Shown here one piece after another: positions 25,340 through 36,687 of a stretch of DNA of 49,062 nt. Position numbers and translations under genes: made by a program. Position 1 is the first letter of the stretch; each line of letters begins with the position of its first letter. The notes beneath the pieces were generated by a model. It saw only the letters and a list, made by a program, of their open reading frames with translations, was not told the origin of the DNA and did no database searches. This DNA comes from Pseudomonas sp. P7548 (lineage in GTDB: Bacteria; Pseudomonadota; Gammaproteobacteria; Pseudomonadales; Pseudomonadaceae): contig NZ_JACARO010000044.1 in NCBI RefSeq assembly GCF_013386585.1, positions 1-49,062 on the forward strand, in the 5' to 3' direction.

Positions 25340-26299
25340 TTAGTAATCGGTGATATGCGTTCCGGCAATGGTCTGGGCAAAGCCCACGCCAAACAGCCTT
25401 GCGGGGGTTTCAAAACCGGGGCGGCGTTCGCCGTCGAGCACGCGGCGCGCAGTCTCCACGGCGGCCAGTGGGGTGTAGCTGTAGCCGTTGATGGTCTCAA
25501 TCACCGAGCGCGCCACCGAGCCGTCGATGCCGGTGACTTCGGCCACGGCACGGGCACGATGGGCGTCGCGCTGGCCTTGAGAGGGGCCGTCGGGCAGCAG
25601 TGACAGGTCGCCCTCAGGGAACGCTTCGCCAGTGATGTGAACGAACATGGCGATATTCGGGATGGCGCTGGAATGCCACGCAGTGACCAGGTCGCCAAAG
25701 GACAACGGGGCACACAGCACTGGGCCGTCGCCAAAATCCAGGTATTGGGGTTGCGCGCCCGGCGTGGCGACCAACTGACCGTCGAGCCGTGCCATCACGC
25801 CGGCACCGAGGATCTCGCTGACACTCATGGCCGAACCACGGGACATCGCGCCGGGCACATGCAGGGCGATTTTTATCGACTGCGGCCGCTGCACACGGCT
25901 GGCGACGTGCATGGCCAGGCAGTCGGTGGGCACCACGTCCCAGCCCACGCCGGGCAGCAACATCACTTGCGACTCAGCGCCGAGCCGCTCGGCTAGGCGG
26001 TACACGTTGATTTCGGCGGTGATGTCCAGGTAGTCGGTACCGTTGGCGATACAGGCGCGCATCAAGGCTTCGGCGGTTTGGGCGAAGGGGCCGGCGAAAT
26101 TGAGCAGGACGTCGATCCCGTCCAACTGGGCGGCATCCGGGGTGAATACCCGGTAAGGCGTGCCCAACTCAGCGGCCAGGGACGCCAGGCGTTCGGCGTT
26201 GCGACCGGCCAGCACCAGATTCAGGCCAAGTTGTTTTGCGTGTTGCGCTGCCATGCGTCCGGTGTAGCCGGTGGCGCCATAGATCATCAGGGTCTTCAT
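25340..26299 (-). CDS. Saccharopine-dehydrogenase-like NAD(P)-binding protein
   Basis: A 319-residue protein with an N-terminal Rossmann fold (MIYGATGYTGRMAAQHAKQ, GATGYTG at residues 8-14), of the saccharopine dehydrogenase/trans-acting enoyl reductase group. GPFAQTAEALMRACIANGTDY and ITAEINVYRL are typical continuing segments. The family includes trans-acting enoyl reductases of lipid synthesis and many uncharacterised oxidoreductases. Its start overlaps the VOC gene stop (ATGA, 26296-26299). The substrate is unknown. Confidence 0.82.
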   Translation of the reverse strand: MKTLMIYGATGYTGRMAAQHAKQLGLNLVLAGRNAERLASLAAELGTPYRVFTPDAAQLDGIDVLLNFAGPFAQTAEALMRACIANGTDYLDITAEINVYRLAERLGAESQVMLLPGVGWDVVPTDCLAMHVASRVQRPQSIKIALHVPGAMSRGSAMSVSEILGAGVMARLDGQLVATPGAQPQYLDFGDGPVLCAPLSFGDLVTAWHSSAIPNIAMFVHITGEAFPEGDLSLLPDGPSQGQRDAHRARAVAEVTGIDGSVARSVIETINGYSYTPLAAVETARRVLDGERRPGFETPARLFGVGFAQTIAGTHITDY

Positions 26300-26697
26300 G
26301 AGGTGTGCTGCCAGTTCTTGTAGACGAATTCGAGGCTGTAGCCGTCCGGGTCCAGCACATTGGCGGCGTAGTAGTTGGGGTCATAATGCAGGCGAGCGCC
26401 CGGTGCGCCGTTGTCGGTGGCACCGTTGGCCAGCGCTGCCGCGTAGGCCTTTTCCACTTCGGCGCGGTTATTGGCGACAAAGCCCACATGCACCGCTCGC
26501 CCTTCCACGGTGCCTTCGCGCAGCCAGAAAAACATGCGCCCGTTGGCGCCAAAGCCTTTCAAGTCCGGATGACCGGGCGGGCCGTCCTTGCCGTCGTAGT
26601 CCAGGCGCGCGGTGATGCCAAGGGGTTGGAGGGTGGCTTCATAGAAACGAATGGAGCGTTGGATATCGCTGACTGAGAGAAACAGGTGATCAAGCAT
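26296..26697 (-). CDS. VOC-family (glyoxalase-like) protein
   Basis: A 133-residue vicinal-oxygen-chelate protein. MLDHLFLSVSDIQRSIRFYE is the usual opening with a metal-binding His4, and HVGFVANNR and DPDGYSLEFVYKN provide the remaining module features, including the C-terminal Glu. Members are glyoxalases, dioxygenases or drug-binding proteins. It is 15 bases after the SDR gene in the same operon. Confidence 0.85.
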   Translation of the reverse strand: MLDHLFLSVSDIQRSIRFYEATLQPLGITARLDYDGKDGPPGHPDLKGFGANGRMFFWLREGTVEGRAVHVGFVANNRAEVEKAYAAALANGATDNGAPGARLHYDPNYYAANVLDPDGYSLEFVYKNWQHTS

Positions 26698-26712
26698 GGT
26701 GCGGCCTCCAAT

Positions 26713-27456
26713 TCAGATGATGTAGCCGCCTGCAACTTCGATCGTCTGGGCATTGATCCAACGACCTTCTTGCGACAGCAGCATGGCAATAACCCGTGCG
26801 ACGTCTTCCGGCTCGCCGACACGACCGAGGGCGGTTTGCCCGGCCAGCAGGGCTTCGAACTCATCGTTCAATCCGCCGCCCAACTCCGTGCGAATGGCGC
26901 CTGGAGACACCGCATTGGCGCGGATACGCCGTTCGCCGAATTCCTTGGCCATGTAGCGGGTCAGCACATCCAGGCCGCCCTTGAAGGCAGCGTAAGGCGC
27001 GACGCCTGCTGTAGCGACGCGGGTGGTGGCGCTGGTGAGGTTGACGATGCTGGCGTGCTCTTCCAGCAGCGGCAACAAGGCCTGGGTGAGAAAGAACGGG
27101 CCTTTGAGGTGCACGTTGAACAGGCCGTCGAACTGCGCCTCGGTCACCGATTCCAGCGGGTTGAACAGGCCGTAGCCGGCGTTGTTGACCAGGCCGTTCA
27201 GGGTGTTGACGCCCCAATTAGCCCGCAGGGCCTGCGCCACGGCTTCGCCGAATGCGGCGAACGTACTGACATTCGCGACATCCAGCTCCAGGGCAACGGC
27301 CTTGCCGCCTTGGGCTTCAATACGCTGCACCACGGTTTGCGCTGCGTCGCCGTTGCGGTTGTAGGTAAGGATCACCCCATGCTCCTGGCGAGCACACAGT
27401 TCGGCCGTACTGGCGCCTATTCCACGGCTGCCTCCGGTAATCACGATGACGCTCAT
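26713..27456 (-). CDS. SDR-family oxidoreductase
   Basis: A 247-residue classical short-chain dehydrogenase/reductase. The cofactor loop TGGSRGIG is at residues 7-14, NNAGYG near 90, the catalytic Ser in NLTSATTR and the YxxxK pair in PYAAFKGG. The closing NAQTIEVAGG is usual. It is first in the four-gene minus-strand operon (SDR, VOC, reductase-like, NTF2-like) and divergent from the AraC gene at 27586. The residue after TGGSRGIG suggests NADP preference only weakly. Confidence 0.88.
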   Translation of the reverse strand: MSVIVITGGSRGIGASTAELCARQEHGVILTYNRNGDAAQTVVQRIEAQGGKAVALELDVANVSTFAAFGEAVAQALRANWGVNTLNGLVNNAGYGLFNPLESVTEAQFDGLFNVHLKGPFFLTQALLPLLEEHASIVNLTSATTRVATAGVAPYAAFKGGLDVLTRYMAKEFGERRIRANAVSPGAIRTELGGGLNDEFEALLAGQTALGRVGEPEDVARVIAMLLSQEGRWINAQTIEVAGGYII

Positions 27457-27585
27457 GGTCTGCTCCGCTGCTGAAAAGTTGAGTGCCCACAGTAGTCATC
27501 GCCCTACCCCGTCACTCAGCCGTTCCTACTCCAATCCTGCCTGTTTCTGCTTTTTGCTTGCGCAAGCTCTGCAGGAAGGAACAGC

Positions 27586-28482
27586 ATGACCCGCATGAAT
27601 ACTCAATTGATCGAACTGCGTGCCTTGGCCGCAAGGGCCGAAAACCGCCGCACCGAGACCGGCATCCCACGGGTGGCGATGGTCCAGGGGGCGATTCCTG
27701 AGCACCTGCTCGCGGCCGTGTATGACCCGATGATCAACCTGATCCTGCAAGGCAGTAAGTGCATGACCGTGGGCGACCGCACGTTGCATTACGACCCGGC
27801 GACGTATTTTGTGATGTCCATCGAGTTGCCCGCCGTGGGCGTGGTGAACCCGGCGAGCAGCGGCGAGCCTTACCTGGCGGTCAGCCTGACCTTGGATCCG
27901 ACCGTGCTGACCACGCTGCTCAATGATCTGCCGGCGCCCACCGGGCGATGTGAACAGGAAGCCGGGTTCTCGGTGGCAGCGGTAACCCCAGCCCTGATGG
28001 ACGCCTGGGTACGCATGCTGCGCCTGATGGGTGACCCGGTGGCGATCGCCGCGCTGGCCCCTGCGTATGAGCGGGAGATCCTCTACCACGTACTGCAAGG
28101 CCCTCACGGCTGGATGCTGCGCGAGATTGCTGCGCCAGACACGGCGATGGCACGGGTCAGCCAGGCGATCCAGTGGATTCGTCGCGATTATGCCGAACCG
28201 ATCCGCGTGGAGGCCTTGGCCCAGAAGGCCGCGATGAGTGTTTCGGCGTTTCATCGGCACTTCAAGGCGGTGACCAATTTGAGCCCGTTGCAGTATCAGA
28301 AACGCGTGCGGTTGCTGCAGGCGCGGACGTTGATGGTCGCCAGCGCGAGCAGCGTGACCCGTGCGGCGTTTGAGGTAGGGTATGAAAGCGCGACCCAGTT
28401 CAGCCGCGATTATGCGCGGGTGTTCGGGTTGCCGCCGGCGCGGGATGCCGCGCGGATTCTGGCTGATAGCCGAGGGCATTAG
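27586..28482 (+). CDS. AraC-family transcriptional regulator
   Basis: A 298-residue regulator with an N-terminal AraC-type effector domain (PMINLILQGSKCMTVGDRTL, residues 47-66) and two C-terminal HTHs. The first reads ALAQKAAMSVSAFHRHFKAV and the second TRAAFEVGYESATQFSRDYA. It is divergent from the SDR operon across about 130 bases and most likely controls it, as this arrangement is common for AraC proteins of this subgroup. The inducer is unknown. Confidence 0.9.
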   Translation: MTRMNTQLIELRALAARAENRRTETGIPRVAMVQGAIPEHLLAAVYDPMINLILQGSKCMTVGDRTLHYDPATYFVMSIELPAVGVVNPASSGEPYLAVSLTLDPTVLTTLLNDLPAPTGRCEQEAGFSVAAVTPALMDAWVRMLRLMGDPVAIAALAPAYEREILYHVLQGPHGWMLREIAAPDTAMARVSQAIQWIRRDYAEPIRVEALAQKAAMSVSAFHRHFKAVTNLSPLQYQKRVRLLQARTLMVASASSVTRAAFEVGYESATQFSRDYARVFGLPPARDAARILADSRGH

Positions 28483-28572
28483 TGTAGGCGCCGGCTTGCC
28501 GGCGATTGCGGTGGGTCAGTCAGCCTATTGGCTGGCTGATAGTCCGCATCGCCGGCGAGCCGGCTCCTACAG
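28483..28572. repeat. REPIN
   Basis: TGTAGGCGCCGGCTTGCCGG, central GTCAGCCTATTGGCTGGC, inverted GCCGGCGAGCCGGCTCCTACA (about). It separates the convergent AraC and glpV genes. Confidence 0.8.
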
Positions 28573-28606
28573 GGGTGGGTGCCAGCGTGGACCATTGGCG
28601 TAAGGA

Positions 28607-30349
28607 TTACTTACGCGCAGCCTCCCACTGCTTGAGCAGGTCGCCGTAGGCCACGGTTTCGCCTTTTGGCTTCTCGTTGGCCAGTTTCGGTTTTGGTGCG
28701 CCCGGCTGGTCGAACCAGTATTGCGCGTCACGTTCTTCGTTCATTTTCGGGCCACACACCGGTTGCACCTTGGAGCGTTCCAGGCGCGTCATGATGGCGT
28801 CCTGCTCCTTGGCCAGGTTGTCCAGTGCTTGCTGCGGGGTTTTCTCGCCGCTGGCCGCTGCGGCGATGTTGCTCCACCACAGTTGCGCCAGGCGCGGGTA
28901 GTCCGGCACGTTGGTGCCGGTCGGGGTCCATTCGACACGGGCCGGGCTGCGGTAGAACTCCACCAGGCCACCGAGTTTCGGCGCCAGGTCGGTCATGGCT
29001 TGGGAGTTGATGTCCGACTCACGAATCGGCGTCAGGCCGACGATGGTTTTCTTCAGCGAGACGGTTTTCGAGGTCACGAACTGCGCGTAGAGCCAGGCCG
29101 CGAGCTTCTGCTTCTCGGGCGTCGACTTGAGGAAGGTCCAGGAGCCTACGTCCTGATAGCCCTTCTTCATGCCTTTTTCCCAGTAAGGTCCGACCGGCGA
29201 CGGCGCCATGCGCCATTTCGGCGTGCCGTCGGCGTTCACCACCGGCAGGCCGGGCTTGGTCATGTCGGCGGTAAACGCGGTGTACCAGAAGATCTGCTGG
29301 GCGATGTTGCCCTGGGACGGCACCGGGCCGGATTCGGAGAAGGTCATGCCCGCCGCTTCCGGTGGCGCGTAGGCTTTCATCCAGTCCACGTATTTCTGGG
29401 TGGCGAACACGGCGGCCGGGCCGTTGGTGTCGCCGCCACGGGTAACGCTGGAGCCGACCGGGTGGCAGTCCTCCACGCGAATGCCCCACTCGTCCACCGG
29501 CAGGCCGTTGGGCAAGCCTTTGTCGCCGCCACCGGCCATGGAGAACCAGGCATCGGTGAAGCGCCAGCCCAGGGACGGGTCTTTCTTGCCGTAGTCCATG
29601 TGCCCGTAGATGCGCTTGCCGTCGATTTCCTTGACGTCTTCGCTGAAGAATTTGGCGATGTCTTCATAGGCCGACCAGTTCACTGGCACGCCCAGCTCAT
29701 AGCCGTACTTTTCCTTGAACTTGGCTTTCAGGTCGGCGCGCTCGAACCAGTCGGCGCGGAACCAGTAGAGGTTGGCGAACTGCTGGTCGGGCAGTTGGTA
29801 GACCTTGCCGTCCGGCGCGGTGGTGAAGGAAATGCCGATGAAGTCCTTGATGTCCAGGGTCGGCGAGGTGAAGTTCTTGCCTTCATTGGCCATCAGGTCG
29901 GTGATGGATTCGGTCTTGCCGTAGCGAAAGTGCGTACCGATCAAGTCGGAATCGTTGACCCAGCCGTCATAGATGTTCTTGTCGGACTGCATCTGGGTTT
30001 GCAGCTTCTCCACCACGTCGCCTTCCTGCAGCAGGTCGTGGGTCAGCTTGATGCCGGTGATTTCGGTAAAGGCCTTGGCCAGTACCTTGGATTCGTACTC
30101 GTGGGTGGTGAGGGTTTCCGACACCACGTTGATCTTCATCCCACGGAACGGCTCCGCCGCCTTGATAAACCACTTCAGCTCTTCGAGCTGTTGCTCGGCG
30201 GTCAGCGTGGACGGTTTGAATTCACTGCCGATCCATTTTTTCGCGGCATCTTCATACGCATCGGCCCAGGCCGTGGCGCTCAAACCACTGAGGGCCAGTA
30301 CGGCGGCCAATGAAATGCTATGTCGCAGCTTATTGTTGTTATCGAACAT
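28607..30349 (-). CDS. glpV: Glycerol-type ABC transporter binding protein GlpV
   Basis: A 580-residue extracellular solute-binding protein, much longer than usual sugar-binding proteins and matching the size of the GlpV branch. The signal peptide covers about residues 1-30 (HSISLAAVLALSGLSATAWA). The mature part opens DAYEDAAKKWIGSEFKPSTL. It is last of a six-gene operon whose order matches rhizobial glpSTPQUV, and the DUF2160 gene upstream makes glycerol the best guess for the ligand. A strong AGGAGGTC site precedes ATG 30349. Codons 4-7 contain AACAACAATAA, an Hfq/Crc-type A-rich motif. Another polyol is the alternative ligand. Confidence 0.85.
   Translation of the reverse strand: MFDNNNKLRHSISLAAVLALSGLSATAWADAYEDAAKKWIGSEFKPSTLTAEQQLEELKWFIKAAEPFRGMKINVVSETLTTHEYESKVLAKAFTEITGIKLTHDLLQEGDVVEKLQTQMQSDKNIYDGWVNDSDLIGTHFRYGKTESITDLMANEGKNFTSPTLDIKDFIGISFTTAPDGKVYQLPDQQFANLYWFRADWFERADLKAKFKEKYGYELGVPVNWSAYEDIAKFFSEDVKEIDGKRIYGHMDYGKKDPSLGWRFTDAWFSMAGGGDKGLPNGLPVDEWGIRVEDCHPVGSSVTRGGDTNGPAAVFATQKYVDWMKAYAPPEAAGMTFSESGPVPSQGNIAQQIFWYTAFTADMTKPGLPVVNADGTPKWRMAPSPVGPYWEKGMKKGYQDVGSWTFLKSTPEKQKLAAWLYAQFVTSKTVSLKKTIVGLTPIRESDINSQAMTDLAPKLGGLVEFYRSPARVEWTPTGTNVPDYPRLAQLWWSNIAAAASGEKTPQQALDNLAKEQDAIMTRLERSKVQPVCGPKMNEERDAQYWFDQPGAPKPKLANEKPKGETVAYGDLLKQWEAARK
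30330..30340 (-). promoter_or_regulatory. Hfq/Crc-type A-rich motif in glpV start
   Basis: On the minus strand the message reads AACAACAATAA within codons 4-7 of glpV, giving two overlapping matches to AANAANAA. In Pseudomonas, Hfq with Crc binds such motifs at translation starts to block catabolic genes during growth on preferred carbon. Binding is inferred. Confidence 0.5.
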
Positions 30350-30421
30350 AGAGACCTCCTGGTTAATTTCAAACGGGACTTCAGACGCCGACCTCCTACA
30401 GGTGGGTGATCGCCGCCCGCA

Positions 30422-30694
30422 TCAGCCCCAACGCATCACACACAACAGCCACACCAGGGACAGCGCGGACGCCACCCAGATGCTCCAGCCGGTTACGCCG
30501 ATCACCAGCAGGTGCAGGTAGGCGCTGCCGAGAAGACCGATAAACAAGCGATCACCACGGGTGGTGCTGATCGGTAAAAAACCGCGCCGGGGGATGCTCG
30601 GCGAGCGCAGCTCCCACGTGGTCATGCCCACCAGCAACAGGGCAATAGCCGCGAAGAACAACGCGGTGGGGGTGGTCCAGGCCATCCATTCCAT
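30422..30694 (-). CDS. glpU: DUF2160 small membrane protein GlpU
   Basis: A 90-residue membrane protein with two to three hydrophobic helices (PTALFFAAIALLLVGMTTWE, FIGLLGSAYLHLLVIGVTGW, IWVASALSLVWLLCVMRWG). The segment SPSIPRRGFLPISTTRGDRL is the DUF2160 hallmark. This family is found with the glycerol ABC transporter (GlpU in Rhizobium). Its biochemical role is not known; it may be a structural partner of the permeases. ATG 30694 is six bases after GAGGAG; ATG 30697 is an alternative. Confidence 0.85.
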   Translation of the reverse strand: MEWMAWTTPTALFFAAIALLLVGMTTWELRSPSIPRRGFLPISTTRGDRLFIGLLGSAYLHLLVIGVTGWSIWVASALSLVWLLCVMRWG

Positions 30695-30704
30695 CATCGA
30701 CTCC

Positions 30705-31505
<801 letters not shown>

Positions 31506-31515
31506 GGCTGCGGCC

Positions 31516-33475
<1,960 letters not shown>

Positions 33476-33476
<1 letters not shown>

Positions 33477-34570
33477 CAGGCAACCCTCGCGACACGGCGC
33501 CCGGGGGCCTGGACCAACCGGCCCTGGCCATCGAACACAAACAGTTTATGGGTGGGGATATACACGCGGATCGGCGCGTCGACGTCGTACTCGTGCACCC
33601 CCGGCAGGTGCAGCACCAGCAAGAAATGTTCGCTGCGCACGTGCAGGAAGGTTTCCGAGCCGCTGATCTCGGCGACTTCCACGGTCACCGCCAGCTCCAG
33701 GTCGTCATCGTTGCTCGGCACCAGGCTGATATGGCTGGGGCGCACGCCAAAGCGGAATTCGCCTTCGCCGATGGGGCGCAAATCGACGTTCAGCGGGAAA
33801 TGCACGAAGTTGGCGAAACTCACTTCGTTGCCGCTGATACGCCCCGGCATCAGGTTGATCGGCGGTTCGGAAAACAGCTCGGCGGCCAGCACGGTTTGTG
33901 GCTGGTGATAGACCTCGGCGGCCTTGCCGCTCTGGATCACCCGGCCCTCGTGGAGGATGGTGGTGGTGCCACCCAGGGCCAGGGCTTCATTCGGCTCGGT
34001 GGTGGCGTAGATGGCGATGGTGTGGCGCGCCTTGAACAGTTCGCGCATTTCCTGACGCAGCTCTTCGCGCAGTTTGTAGTCCAGGTTCACCAACGGCTCA
34101 TCGAACAGGATCAGCTCGGCATCCTTGACCAGTGCGCGGGCCATGGCGGTGCGTTGCTGCTGGCCACCGGACAACTCCAGCGGGTGGCGCTGCAGGAACT
34201 TCTCGATGCGCAGCATTCTTGCGGTTTCGAGCACCTTGCTCTGGATCACCTCGTTAGACACACCGGCCTGGCGCAACGGCGAGGCGATGTTTTCGAACAC
34301 GGTCATGGTCGGGTAGTTGATGAATTGCTGGTACACCATCGACACGTTGCGCAGGCGTACGGGCTTTTGCGTGACGTCCACGCCGTTCATCAGGATGCGG
34401 CCGCTGTCGGGCTTGTCCAGGCCGGCCATCAGGCGCATCAGGCTGGTCTTGCCGGACAGGGTACGGCCGAGCAATACGTTGAAGGAACCGGCTTCGAAAC
34501 GCAGGTTAGCGTCGTCGATCCAGGTTTGCCCTTCAACGACGCGGGAGACATGTTCCAGGGTCAATGACAT
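33476..34570 (-). CDS. glpS: Glycerol-type ABC transporter ATPase GlpS
   Basis: A 364-residue ATPase, first gene of the operon. Walker A is GRTLSGKTSLMRLMAG (the third glycine of GxxGxGK replaced by Leu-Ser), the signature LELSGGQQQRTAMARAL is intact and Walker B is LILFDEPLVNLD. A C-terminal TOBE-type regulatory domain is present. The start MSLTLEHV at 34570 lies 36 bases after the predicted sigma-54 transcription start; the longer frame to 34762 would include the promoter and is rejected. The message contains AATAATAA just before its AAGG ribosome-binding site. Confidence 0.86.
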
Positions 34571-34583
34571 GACACGACCTTTT

Positions 34584-34591
34584 TTATTATT
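34584..34591 (-). promoter_or_regulatory. Hfq/Crc-type A-rich motif at glpS ribosome-binding site
   Basis: The minus-strand message reads AATAATAA, an exact AANAANAA match, 14 bases before ATG 34570 and touching the AAAAAAGG ribosome-binding site. Catabolite repression of glycerol uptake by Hfq/Crc is inferred. Confidence 0.5.
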
Positions 34592-34615
34592 GGAATGAAT
34601 CTGGCCAGTCGTCAG

Positions 34616-34631
34616 AGCGAGTTTCGTGCCA
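34616..34631 (-). promoter_or_regulatory. Sigma-54 (-24/-12) promoter of the glpS operon
   Basis: On the minus strand: TGGCACG-AAAC-TCGCT. It matches the consensus TGGCACG-N4-TTGCW at all positions but one (C for the second T), with correct GG to GC spacing. Transcription would start near 34605, 35 bases before the glpS ATG. The divergent gene encodes a sigma-54 activator. Confidence 0.75.
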
Positions 34632-34674
34632 AAACGGCAAGTGGTTGATGTGTAAAGAAATGGGTTAAAGCGGA

Positions 34675-34743
34675 TGTTCGGGAGTGAACACTTCGGGTGA
34701 ACAACTGAACAGTGCTGGGGTTGACAATGAACAGTTCTGAACA
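34675..34743. promoter_or_regulatory. Enhancer-like TGAACA cluster (activator sites)
   Basis: TGAACA occurs five times, at 34685, 34698, 34706, 34728 and 34738. The first is part of an inverted repeat TGTTC-N6-GAACA (34675-34690) and the fourth of GAACAGTTC (34729-34737). The cluster lies about 70-140 bases upstream of the predicted sigma-54 start, the usual distance for activator binding sites, and also before the activator gene itself. Confidence 0.6.
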
Positions 34744-34770
34744 ACACTCTCATGCCCAACACAGACTAAA

Positions 34771-34798
34771 TGTGGGAGCTGGCTTGCCTGCTCCCACA
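34771..34798. repeat. Short REP hairpin
   Basis: TGTGGGAGCTGGCTTGCC then TGCTCCCACA, a minimal REP palindrome in the divergent region between glpS and the activator gene. Confidence 0.65.
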
Positions 34799-34839
34799 GT
34801 TTGATCCGGTTTCAACCGCTGAATAGTGCAAGACCCCAT

Positions 34840-34847
34840 AACAATAA
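34840..34847 (+). promoter_or_regulatory. Hfq/Crc-type A-rich motif before the activator gene
   Basis: AACAATAA, an exact AANAANAA match, followed by AAAGAAGG, the ribosome-binding site of the gene starting at 34861. It is the third such motif in this locus. Confidence 0.45.
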
Positions 34848-34860
34848 AAAGAAGGTCAAC

Positions 34861-36687
34861 ATGGCCGAACCCTTGGCTCACGACACTCTCATCCAGGAAT
34901 CCTGGCGCCGCTGCCGTGCCTTTGGCCTGGACCACCAGAGCACGCCCAGCTTTGATCAACTGCCCGCCGAGGGCATCAGTCAATTGCTGGAAAGCCAGCA
35001 TTCTTTGGTGCAGACCACCCATCAGGAGGTCCTGCCCTACTACGAAAACATCCTGAGCAATTCCAACTGCCTGATCATGCTGGCCGACAATCAGGGCCAG
35101 GTCCTGACCTCGTGGGGTACCCAGCGTTTTATCGAGCCCACGTTGGCCCGTGGTTTCAGCGCCGGCGCCAGCTGGCAGGAGCGCTCCAGCGGCACCAATG
35201 CCATCGGCACTGCGCTGGCCTGTGCCCAGGCGGTGCACATCGAGCACGATGAACACTTCCTGAAAGCCAACCGCTTTATGACGGGCTCGGCGGCGCCGAT
35301 CTTCGATGCCCAGCGCGAAATCATCGCGGTGCTGGATGTATCCAGCGACAGCTACCTGCCGCCCTCCCACACCCTGGGCATGGTCAAGATGATGAGCCAG
35401 ACCGTGGAGAACCGGCTGATCCTCAACCTGTTTCGCGGCGAGCATTTCCAGCTGACCTTCAACACCGGCCTGAACAACCTCGACAGCCAATGGGCCGGCC
35501 TGCTGATTTTTGATGAGAGCGGCCAGGTGCTGTCGGCCAACCGCCGCGCCGATAACCTGCTGGGCATCAGCTTGTCGCGGGTGATGGTCGACAGTTTGTT
35601 CAAGGTGTCGCTGCTGGAGCTGCTCAACCAACCGGAAGGCCTGCCGTTTTCACTGCAGGCGGCGGGACGCAATCGGTTCCAGTGTTTATTGAAGCGGCCG
35701 AAGCAGATGCCGGTGCAGGCGCGGGTGTTCAGTGCGCCCAAGGCCAGCGAACCGCTGCCGGCAAAGCCCGCCGCGATTGGCCTCAAGACCTTGCACTTCG
35801 GCGATGTGCGGGTGGAAAAAGCTGTACGCCAGGCGGAGCGCTTGCTGGAGAAGGATATTCCGCTGCTGATCCACGGTGAGACCGGCGTGGGCAAAGAGGT
35901 GTTCGTCAAGGCTCTGCACCAGGCCAGTTCGCGCAGCCGGCAGGCGTTTATCGCGGTGAACTGTGCGGCAATTCCCGCCGAGCTGGTGGAATCGGAGCTG
36001 TTCGGCTATGAAAAAGGCGCCTTCACCGGCGCCAATCAGAAAGGCAGCATCGGCCTGATCCGCAAGGCCGACAAAGGCACGCTGTTTCTCGATGAGATCG
36101 GTGATATGCCGCTGCCGACCCAGGCGCGCTTGCTGCGGGTGTTGCAGGAACGTTGCGTGCAACCGGTGGGCAGCAGCGAGCTGTTCCCGGTGGACCTGCG
36201 CATCATTTCTGCCACCAACCGCGCGCTGCGCGAGTGGGTGCAGGCCGGGCGTTTTCGCGAAGATTTGTATTACCGCATTGGCGGGCTGACCCTGGAGCTG
36301 CCGCCCCTGCGCGAACGCACCGACAAGCAGGCGCTGTTCCAGCAGCTGTGGCAGCAGCACCGCGAACCGACGCAATGGGCCGGGCTGAGTGCCGAGGTGC
36401 TGGCGTTGTTCGACCAACACCCGTGGCCTGGGAACCTGCGCCAGGTCAGCAGCGTGTTGCAGGTGGCGCTGGCCATGGCCGAGGATCAACCGATACGCGC
36501 CGAGCATCTGCCGGATGACTTTTTTGTCGACTTGAACCAGGCGCCGCCGCTGCCCACCCAGGACGCGTTGGATGACAGCCTGGACCTGTCACAGCGCTTG
36601 AAAGCGGCCGGCGGGAACATTTCCCACCTGGCGCGGGAGCTGGGTGTGAGCCGCAACACCCTGTACAAGCGCCTGCGCCAACCCTAG
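34861..36687 (+). CDS. Sigma-54-dependent activator (AcoR-like, GAF domain)
   Basis: A 608-residue enhancer-binding protein. An N-terminal GAF-type sensor (about 50-190, with SSGTNAIGTALA) and a PAS-like linker precede the AAA+ domain. That domain carries Walker A GETGVGKE, the sigma-54 contact loop GAFTGA, Walker B GTLFLDEIGD and an arginine-finger region RFREDLYYRIGGL. A Fis-type HTH ends the protein (GGNISHLARELGVSRNTLYK). There is no receiver domain, so it is probably controlled by a small ligand, as AcoR is. It is divergent from the glycerol-type transporter operon that has a sigma-54 promoter, so it is its likely activator. The last four bases overlap the FecR gene end. Confidence 0.9.
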   Translation: MAEPLAHDTLIQESWRRCRAFGLDHQSTPSFDQLPAEGISQLLESQHSLVQTTHQEVLPYYENILSNSNCLIMLADNQGQVLTSWGTQRFIEPTLARGFSAGASWQERSSGTNAIGTALACAQAVHIEHDEHFLKANRFMTGSAAPIFDAQREIIAVLDVSSDSYLPPSHTLGMVKMMSQTVENRLILNLFRGEHFQLTFNTGLNNLDSQWAGLLIFDESGQVLSANRRADNLLGISLSRVMVDSLFKVSLLELLNQPEGLPFSLQAAGRNRFQCLLKRPKQMPVQARVFSAPKASEPLPAKPAAIGLKTLHFGDVRVEKAVRQAERLLEKDIPLLIHGETGVGKEVFVKALHQASSRSRQAFIAVNCAAIPAELVESELFGYEKGAFTGANQKGSIGLIRKADKGTLFLDEIGDMPLPTQARLLRVLQERCVQPVGSSELFPVDLRIISATNRALREWVQAGRFREDLYYRIGGLTLELPPLRERTDKQALFQQLWQQHREPTQWAGLSAEVLALFDQHPWPGNLRQVSSVLQVALAMAEDQPIRAEHLPDDFFVDLNQAPPLPTQDALDDSLDLSQRLKAAGGNISHLARELGVSRNTLYKRLRQP

